Assembly (NCBI RefSeq): GCF_030272615.1
Contig: NC_081406.1
Coordinates: 112,997,783-113,061,782 of the forward strand
Direction of reading: 5' to 3'
Length of the DNA: 64,000 bases
Source: Cryptomeria japonica
Lineage: Eukaryota; Streptophyta; Pinopsida; Cupressales; Cupressaceae
Shown here: positions 56,270 to 64,000 of the stretch, in pieces
Numbering within the stretch: position 1 is the stretch's first letter
How the letters are laid out: every line of letters begins with the position of its first letter
Notes under the pieces: generated by a model
The model's input: the letters and a program-made list of their open reading frames with translations, nothing else
Database searches by the model: none
What the model was told of the DNA's origin: nothing
Position numbers and translations under genes: made by a program

Positions 56270-59200
56270 CCTTGTAGAGGAAGAATCTATTCAAGACCAT
56301 ATGTAAGGTATTCTATAAGTTTTTAAAAGTTTTTAATCATAGTGGTAGTTCAGATAATGTTGTTTTAGAAGAGATGGTGAATAAGTTGAAATTGGAGAGA
56401 TTGAAAAACCTTAAGCCTTGTTAGATAGAATGGATTCAGGATGAACATAAGTTGTTAGTAAGTGAATAGTGTCTGGTAAAATTGAAATTTAGGAATTATC
56501 ATGATGAAGTTTTGTGTGATATTATGCCTATGGATATTTATCATCTTTTGTTGGGAAGACCTTGGCAGTTTGATAGATAGACAATACATGATGGGAGGAA
56601 TACTACATGCACTATTGTGGCCAATGGGATGAATAAAACCTCGTTACCTTTGGAGGAAGCTTTGAAGAATGAAGTCTATTAAAATGCCAGGATTTGTTTA
56701 GTAGATGGAAGGAAATTCATGGATGGACTGAGACATGAGAATGTATGTTTTGCCTTAATTCCTAAGAAGACTAAGAGACAGGAACTGAGAAGAGCACCTG
56801 GAAGAGATAAGAGATTTGCTGACCAAATATGAGGACATCATTTTAGATAATGCATCTGATGGATTGCCACATGTGAGAAGTATTTTTTATTGCATGGACT
56901 TGATTCCCGAAGCTAGTTAGCCTAACAAATCTTCACACTGGTTAACACCGATAGAGAATGAAGAACTGAATAGACAAGTGCAGGAGATGTTGAAGAAAGG
57001 TTTGATTAGGGAGAGTCTGAGCCCTTGTGCATTACCAATAGTATTAGCACCTAAGAAGAATGGAGAATGAAGGATGTGTACTGATTCAAGAGAAATAAAC
57101 AAGATCATAGTGAAATATCAGTTTCCTTTGCCTAGGATGGATGACATAATGGACTGTTTGAGTGGAGAAAAATACTTTACAAAGATAGATTTGAAGAGTG
57201 AATATCATCAGATCAGGATTAGAGAAGGTGGTGAGTGGAAGACAACATTTAAGGCAAATGAAGGAATATATGAATGGTTGGTGATGCCTTTTGGATTGAC
57301 TAATGTACCGAGTACTTTCATGAGGTTGATTAATGAGGCATTGAATAAATTATTGGGTAAGTTTGTTATTATGTATTTGGATGACATTCTAATTTTTAGT
57401 AAAACAAGGGAGGAGCATTTGTCATAGTTAAGACAATTTTTGTAGAGGTTGAGAGAAGAAAAGTTGTTGATCAATATCAAGAAGTGTACTTTCATGAAGG
57501 ATGAGTTGGTCTATTTAGGATTTGTGATATCTAAAGATGGTTTGAAGATGGACCCCTAGAAATTGGAAGCCATTGTTGAGTGGACTACACTAGAAAGATT
57601 TGGGGAGGTAAGATCATTTCATGGATTAGCTAGTTTTTACCGAAAGTTTATCAAAAATTTCACTTTAGTTTGTAACCCTATGACTGAGACTATGAGGAGA
57701 GATCGAAAGGAATTCAATTCGACCACCAGAGAAAATAAAAATTTTGAATTGTTGAAGCAGAAAGTGACTGAATAGCCTATGTTAGCTTTACCAAATTCCA
57801 ATAACATATTTTAAGTGGATTGTGATGCAAGTGGAACATCAATAGGAGCAGTCTTGAGTTGAGAAGGGAGAGAAGTAGCCTATTTTAGTGAGAAATTGAA
57901 TGATGCTTAGAAGAGATATTTAGTCTATGATCAATAATTCTATGACATAATTCAAGCCTTGAAGAAATGGAGACACTACTTGTTTCTAAGGAGTTTGTGT
58001 TGTATATAGATCATCAATCTTTGCAATATTTGAATAGTCAGAGTAAGTTGAATCAGAGACATGAGATGGGTATAATTCTTGTAGAGTTACACCTTTGTGT
58101 TGAAGCAAAAAATTAGGAAATATAACAAAGTTTGTGATGCATTGAGTAGGAGAAGGAATTTGCTGACATAGATGAGAGTGACAATATTAGGTTTTGAAGA
58201 TTTGAAGACCTTGTATAATGAAGATTCGGATTTGCAGAACCTTGGAAAGCATGTAGAGAATTGGTTATGGTTGATAGGAGAAAATAGTTGGATTATTTCA
58301 TTTAGGATGGGATGTTATTCAGGGGAGTTCAGTTGTGCATACCTAAGAGTTCCATGAGAGAGAACCTAATAAAAAAGAAACATAGTGGAGGTTTAGCTGG
58401 ATACTTTAGCATTGACAAAATAGGTGCATTGGTGAGTGATATGTACTTGTGGCCCCAGATTCATAAGTATGTTAAGAGATATGTGTAGAGTTGTAGAGTT
58501 TGTCATTTTGCAAAAGGTAGTAGTTAGAATGTGGGATTGTATAAACCTTTGACAATACTAGTAAGACCATGGGGGGATATAAGCATTAATTTTATACTTG
58601 GATTTCCTAAGACACTGAGAGGGAATGATTCTATATTTGTGGTAGTGGATATATTTTCAAAGATGACTCATTTCATACCTTGTAAGAAGACATTAGATGC
58701 ATTACATGTAGCAGACCTTTTTTTTAAGGAAGTGGTGAGATTGCATGGATTACTTAAGAGAATAGTTTTAGATAGAGACACTAAGTTTGTTGGCTATTTT
58801 TGGAGAACACTTTGGAAGAAGATGAAGATAGATTTGAAGTTTAGTTCTAGTTTTCATCGACAGACTGATGGACAGATAGAAGTTGTTAACCAAAATTTGG
58901 GAAACTTCTTGAGATGTTTACTGGGAGATAAAACCGGAAGTTGGGATTTGATCCTTGCACAAGCAGAGTTTGCCTACAACAATTTAGTGAATAGAAGTAC
59001 CAAAAACAAACTTTTGAGATTGTTACTAGAGTGCATCCTAGAGGAATAACAGAATTGAGAGACATTAGTAGTGAAGGCCGAAAGAGTTTAGAAGAAAAAG
59101 ATTTTTTAGATCACATGGCAGCATTGTATATTCAGGTTAAATAGCATTTGGAAGACATGAACAATGAATATAACGAGAAGGCAGTTGAGAAGAGGAGATA

Positions 59201-59637
59201 AAAGGAATTTGAAGTTGACGATGAAGTGATGGTATATTTGAGAAAAGAGAGATTCCCATTTGGAACTTGTAATAAGTTGTAGATGAATAAGTTTAGACCC
59301 TATAAGATTTTGAGGAAGTTCAGTTCTAGAAATGCATATGAAGTAGAGCTACTAGATAGTCTAAGTATTTCACCTATATTCAACATTGCAAATCTTCATA
59401 AGTACCATGAACCAAAATTCAGTGAGGACAATTTTGCAGACCTTGAGAAACAATTGCCTTGGAAGAAACTAGATTAGATTGAAGATATTTTGGACATTAG
59501 GATTGGGCATAGTACCCAAAATAGTCAGTACAAAGAATATCTTGTGAAGTGGAAGAGAAAATCAGTTGAATATTCATATTTGATTTCTCAAGAAGAGGTA
59601 GACCACCTTGGTTTCCCTCTGACCCCAAAAAAGTGAG
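56270..59637 (+). pseudogene. pol: Pol of chromovirus H: protease, RT, RNase H, integrase, chromodomain
   Basis: Protease near 56334: HSGSSDNVVLEEMVNKL (normally DSG). RT: 57074-57427 is open and has [47 protein letters not shown] and the YLDD active site. RNase H follows (RSFHGLASFYRKFIKNF and VDCDASGTSIGAVLS near 57810). Integrase core 58531-59049: the first catalytic Asp is Asn (ISINFILGFPKT), the others are VLDRDTKF and TDGQIEVVNQ. The C-terminus 59283-59637 ends in a chromodomain at 59478-59610 (IEDILDIR, EYLVKWKRKS), which places H among chromoviruses; chromodomains direct integration to marked chromatin. Many TAG stops. Inactive. Confidence 0.92.
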
Positions 59638-59665
59638 AGGCTTACTTTTCATTAACCCCAATGTC

Positions 59666-60433
59666 TGATGTAAGAGCATCCTAGGTTCATAACAATCTTG
59701 CATCAACCAAAAACATTTTCCTTGCTATTTTGTTTGCAGTTTCAGTTTTCCTTTCCGTGTGCCCCAGTTTTGACTCACCGGATCCTATGGAGTTGGATTC
59801 TACTTGGAGAATAGATCATCTTTCTTTATTTTAGACCGTATCACATTTGGATCACTTACCGGCAAGCTATCGCTATTGGTTTCCATGATAGTTTCTTGTT
59901 ATCGGTTGCTCGAGACCTATTTTGGTGATTTACTGGAACCCATTTCGAAGCTTGCAGAGCCTTGAGCATTGATTTTAATGTTCCTTGGCATGTGGCCAAC
60001 CTTTTCCCATGATCTACAAAGGAATCTCTTGGTGAAGACCGACCTTGTTCATTTTGCATGTTAGGTCTTGTTCTTTGTGTTTTGATCCCTTTTGGGTCGA
60101 CTAGATCCTTTGGATCGATATATATATTTGTAATCAGGCTTTAGAATGTAATCAATTGAGAATAAATAATAATTAGTCAGAGTATCAGATATATAAGTTG
60201 TTCCTAGAAGATATATCTTTTCAGTCAAGGTCCCGATTGTGACCTATTCTACCAGGCATGTATGTCGGTATGTTGTAACCCGGTTGTTACCGGTTGGATG
60301 TAATCAAATTTCATGCAATAAAACTATCTATTCTACATTACCTCCATCATATATGTTTGTTTCCCTTGTGTTTACTCTTGTTGATCGGTCTAGATTAATC
60401 TCTTGATGTCCCTCCTCACCAGTGACTACTTCA
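59666..60433 (+). repeat. 3' LTR of chromovirus H (768 bp)
   Basis: Starts TGATGTAAGAGCATCC, ends AGTGACTACTTCA, then TSD CAACA. Matches 24586-25432. Confidence 0.9.
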
Positions 60434-60438
60434 CAACA

Positions 60439-60950
60439 TTAGAAGGGTTAGATGGAGGGGGTGATATTGGCATATTGAGTGGGTAATGGTAAGGGTGATT
60501 TCCCTCAAGGAGTTTGCAATATTGGAAAGGCTGCAGATTAGCTGGCATAGTGACTTCTCTATCATTGTAAGGGAATATAAGGCATTGATGGTAAGTGGAT
60601 GGAATGGATTTGATGGAATGAATTCATGGACAACCAAGGAGGACGTTAGAGGGGAGATCAAGTTCTAAGACCTGACAAGTAGTTTCCATCGTTGCAGGGT
60701 CCACTTGAAGAGGTAATGTGATTGTGCCTTTGGAGACCCTTTCTACACCATCATAGGATTTTATTGTGATTTTGCCAGATGTGTGAACCAAGTCTTTATA
60801 GATAGCCAGTTGTTTGATCAATTTATATGTAAAAAGATTTAGTCTAAATCCACCATCTATAAGGACTCTCTTGATTTTATGCTTATGTATGATGGGTTCA
60901 ATATGGAGGGGTTTATTATAAGATGGATTAATGGACAAAGAATCTTTCAA
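60439..60950 (-). pseudogene. Gypsy element J: aspartic protease region
   Basis: Frame 60950-60624 has HKIKRVLIDGGFRLNLFTYK (protease active site, IDGG-type) and VLELDLPSNVLLGCP. It goes on, with a stop at a Trp position, as IHSIKSIPSTYHQ and EVTMPANLQPFQYC, a conserved run after the protease in many plant gypsy elements. It reaches the H insertion at 60438 and resumes at 24580. Processing protease of the gag-pol precursor. Broken copy. Confidence 0.82.
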
Positions 60951-61299
60951 GATGAAAACAAGATGACATTATACAACAAGGTTGCCAATTAAGGCTTGAA
61001 ATTGAGAAATGTTTATGTTAAATGGAAGATGGGATTCAATGAGGGCATGTTCAAGGATCTCTTTGTGGATGGGTGAGGTCTTGAGAAGTTCAAGAATGGA
61101 GATCTATGTAGGCATCTTTCTGAGATGGTCAAGGATTTCATAGCGATTAGTGCATGAGGTGGAATCTTGCAAAGGAGAAGGATGAGCTCCTTGAATAGTA
61201 ACTCTTACTCTGTGGGTGGTGATCTTACAATCATTCTAGGAATATGTGGTGGAAGGTGAAGTACCTTGAATCACTATATTAGGCCTATTGGATTGTTGG

Positions 61300-63050
61300 G
61301 TAGGAGGGGTAGCCTAAATGGTTACCTTAGGTTGGCAAGAAGTGGATGATGGGTCAATGTCTTGGATGGTAATGGTGTTGACATTAGTATCAACACATTC
61401 AATGTGACCTACCAATGAGTTAAATTTGATAATGTGATTGGTGTAATCATAATGGACCTCATGAGATGATGAGATTTTATCATTACTATGCTTAGGGAAG
61501 GGGTCTTGATACATTTTAAGTTTGTCGTTTGAATTACCAGGCTTAGTGACTGCAACCTCAACATCACCTTTGTCAATTAAGTCTTGAATATAATTCTTGA
61601 GTTTCATACACTTGTGTGTATCATGACCATAAACACGAAGGTAGTCACATTATTCATTATTATTGTACCATATAGGTTTTGGTTGATTTTCATCAAAATG
61701 ATGAGTCATCAAAAAGACAACAATGCCTGCCTTGACAAGATTTTGGAAGATTACCTCTATGGGTTCAACAAGTGAGGTGTACTAACATTGGGATTGGTTG
61801 TTAGAATGGGAGGGACGACATTGAATGAAGATGTTGCAAGGTTGGGATTGGTTGTGTGAACTAGGTTGGTTTTTGGATTGATTATAGGTGGTGGTGGGTT
61901 TGGTCGGGATGGTCATGGGTTTCACATGCTTTTTGTAAGTGACTCCATCATTGACAAAATTCTTATTCTTGGCCCAAAACCTAGGTTTTTCATTAGGGAA
62001 GAGGTGCCTTGATAATTTTTTTGATAAGGTTTTTGATTACATTCATCTAGGATAACTCTTTCTAATGCTAGGCCCTTCTTGGTGAATTTATTGAAGGAAT
62101 AAAGGCTCTGGCAAGTCAAAGGATGAGACATTTTTGGCACTAGGTTGCATTGGAACAACTTGATTGGTAGGACTCTGATATGTCCCAAAGGAATTTCTTG
62201 ATGAGATTTCGCCATCTCTGCAAGAAGTTGGTGAAAGTCTCTCCATGCCTCTATTTTGTATTGCATAGGTTCAACATAGAAGCATCATTTTCAATGTTTT
62301 TATAATGGTACACAAAATTTTCTATAAGGTCTGGAAATGATTTGATGGAGCCATGATCCAAAGCTAAGAACCAAGCAATGGTAGGTCCACTAAGACTTTT
62401 TGGAAAAAGCTAACGCAAGTAGACATCACTATAGGAAACCTCTTGATAGGATATGTATAATTCTCATACATGACCTCTAGGGCCCCCTTTGCCTTTGTAT
62501 TTCTCCAACTTAGGCAATTCAAAACTAGGGGATATGGAGTCACTAAAATACAAGGATCATAGGGACAAGGATAAATTTATTCAAACGTGCATGGTTTCTT
62601 ACATGTCCCATCCTTAAGGTTTTTGATAAGATCCTTCATGTCATGAATTTCTTTCATAAGGTTAGGTTGCTGATTTTGGATATTGGGAATGTACTAACTT
62701 GTGTTAGAGTTTGGGATGTGTATAAATACAACTAGCATACCACCACCAATATATTGATAGGAGGAGATGTGGGGTTGAGAAGTGACTAAGGGACATGGAT
62801 TGATAATGGTGCTAACAAGTGGTAAGATAGCATTGATATAGTTGGCAACATTGTGAAGAGGTGCAGATGACCTAGGAGGTTGTGAGATATGGGGATTGGA
62901 GGTGCTAGCAGGTGCAGAAAGTGCAAGTACAGAAGTTGTAGGTGCGCAAGTTGCGAGTGGTGGATGGGGAATGGTATGAAGTATTGGAATTTTGGTGCAT
63001 TTTGTATGACCGGTGAATGAAATGGTTGTCATTGTTGGCAACATCATCTT
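61300..63050 (-). pseudogene. gag: Gypsy element J: gag
   Basis: Minus strand. N-terminal part 63047-62694 is Pro/Ser/Thr-rich (NYINAILPLVSTIINPC). The middle is 62266-61922, with capsid-like sequence before it broken by stops (WRDFHQLLAEMAKSHQEIP). The zinc-like motif CDYLRVYGHDTHKC and the following MKLKNYIQDLIDKGDVEV lie at 61660-61560. The HDT..C..LK..IQDLI pattern is the same type as in F. 5' LTR and PBS of J are not seen. Confidence 0.75.
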
Positions 63051-63126
63051 CTAAGTCTTCATTGTTCATCAACAAAGAAGTAAAGGATAACCGGTAAAGA
63101 ATAAGAGTTCTTATTCCTATCGACAA

Positions 63127-63360
63127 TGAGTAGACCAGTATACAGAGGTTAACTGACTAAGCAGAATATAGACCGGCTAACCAATGTGTAGACAGGGTAA
63201 GTAGAGTGTAGATCGACTAAGAAGTAAGTAGACTGACACACAGGAGGTCAACTGACTAAGCAGTGAACATATCAGTATATAGGAGGATAATTGGCTAAGT
63301 ATTTAATAGACCGCTATATAGGAGGTAACCGGCTAGGCAAAATTTGATCGGTACACTAAC
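63127..63360. repeat. Irregular tandem repeats
   Basis: Words of the type GTAGACCGG, TATATAGGAGGT and AACTGACTAAGCAG recur four to six times with a loose period near 50-58 bp. Possibly the leader of element J. No gene. Confidence 0.6.
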
Positions 63361-63392
63361 ATAATAGGAGTCTGAAACTGACAGACTTGGAA

Positions 63393-64000
63393 TGTAGTGT
63401 CCACCCTTGTCTTGACTTGTTTTGACTAGAGTTGACTTTTAATTCATGCATGATAGAAATTATTGGGCATAGGCTATTTCAAATGGTTTATATGATGTTG
63501 ATACTATCGTTATTGATCATGTGATTTATTAGACACTATATACTTATTATGTGATTGATTATCAAAAGACTATATTGATCATGTGATTTGAGGTGCATAA
63601 GTATTGATGGATTTTACATGTTGTACTATAATTTACTTGATCATGTTTTTATGTACTGACCATATTTAATGATTATCTATGATGAGTTGATCTTATGGTG
63701 TGTTTGATTGTTGTATGACTGTCTTCAGGATAGAGACAATGCCATATCAATCATTGCGAGCGGGTTGTGTCATTACGATTCTATAACACTTGTCTTTTAT
63801 AATAAACATATATGCATATGTCGTATCATTGCTTTGTGGATGTAGTATTTGCAGGTACCAGACACCGGATCCACCTGGCTCCATAGATCTAAGTGTGTCT
63901 TTAAAATCCCAATGGTATGTGGTTCGGAGTTGACACAGGTTCCCCTCACATACTCTAGGTCTAAGTTGTTCATTGTGAGTCATCCGCATCTTGGCGCAAT
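63393..64000 (+). repeat. Possible start of another LTR; otherwise unassigned
   Basis: TGTAGTGTCCACCCTTGTC resembles the terminus TGTAGCGTCC of element F and could be an LTR start running out of the window. Nothing else supports it, and no convincing coding region is present. Confidence 0.3.

Larger units (their letters stand above)
24586..60433 (+). mobile_element. Element H: chromovirus (Ty3/gypsy), split by G and E
   Basis: Perfect TSD CAACA at 24581-24585 and 60434-60438. LTRs at 24586-25432 (last base at 32090) and 59666-60433. Removing elements G and E leaves about 6.3 kb, normal for a chromovirus. Domain order is gag, CCHC, protease, RT, RNase H, integrase, chromodomain. The insertion cut a gypsy protease/G-patch frame (element J), whose reading resumes cleanly on both sides. 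Pol has many stops, so H is dead. Confidence 0.9.

Noticed and set aside
63747-63989. 80-codon minus-strand frame at the right edge
   Set aside because: No recognisable domain, no start context, and in a region that looks like LTR.
1-64000. Host protein-coding, tRNA or rRNA genes
   Set aside because: Every long frame with a recognisable domain belongs to an LTR element; I saw no exon-like isolated domain and no tRNA-like box pair outside PBS sequences.

Overview
The window is plant nuclear DNA made almost entirely of LTR retrotransposons and their remains. I found no host gene, tRNA, rRNA or CRISPR array. The organism is most likely a seed plant with a very large, repeat-filled genome. A conifer or other gymnosperm fits best, given the AT-rich sequence, deep nesting of old decayed elements and lack of genes, but this is inference and I cannot name a species. 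Element boundaries rest on TG...CA termini, primer-binding sites (PBS), polypurine tracts (PPT) and 5-bp target-site duplications (TSDs) read directly from the sequence.

Layout, left part. Element A (minus strand, 1-5149, cut by the window edge). A 2.6-kb gypsy-type LTR 'K' (5611-8185) that carries a 331-bp inverted copy of its own terminus. Decayed internal gypsy sequence (8186-9843 and 22145-22546). Element B (9844-22139, TSD ATGAT) lies inside that sequence, and element C (12368-20105, TSD CAACT/CAATT) lies inside B. A solo LTR 'L' occupies 22547-23828.

Layout, right part. A decayed minus-strand gypsy element 'J' (gag 63.0-61.3 kb, protease 60.9-60.4 kb, G-patch 24.25 kb) is split by chromovirus H (24586-60433, TSD CAACA). 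H is split twice: by copia element G (25433-32084) at the end of its 5' LTR, and by element E (32921-55826) in its gag. E contains element D (34088-40617), gypsy element F (41244-49511, TSD GGTAT) and a solo LTR 'M' (54313-55651, TSD AAGTG). J and K may be two ends of one ancient element.

The most interesting content is elements A-E. They have copia-style LTR tails, an initiator-Met PBS and a copia-style PPT, but no protease, integrase, reverse transcriptase or RNase H. Each instead encodes, or shows remains of, (1) a coiled-coil protein ending in four CCHC zinc knuckles and (2) a protein of about 1,090 codons with a conserved N-terminal region, a basic/low-complexity middle and a C-terminal coiled coil. 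They look like non-autonomous LTR elements with their own two-protein set, presumably mobilised by a copia element such as G. F is a second kind of non-autonomous element: a gypsy with one long gag-protease-linker frame and no RT or integrase. All coding frames here are damaged; I see no element that could move by itself.
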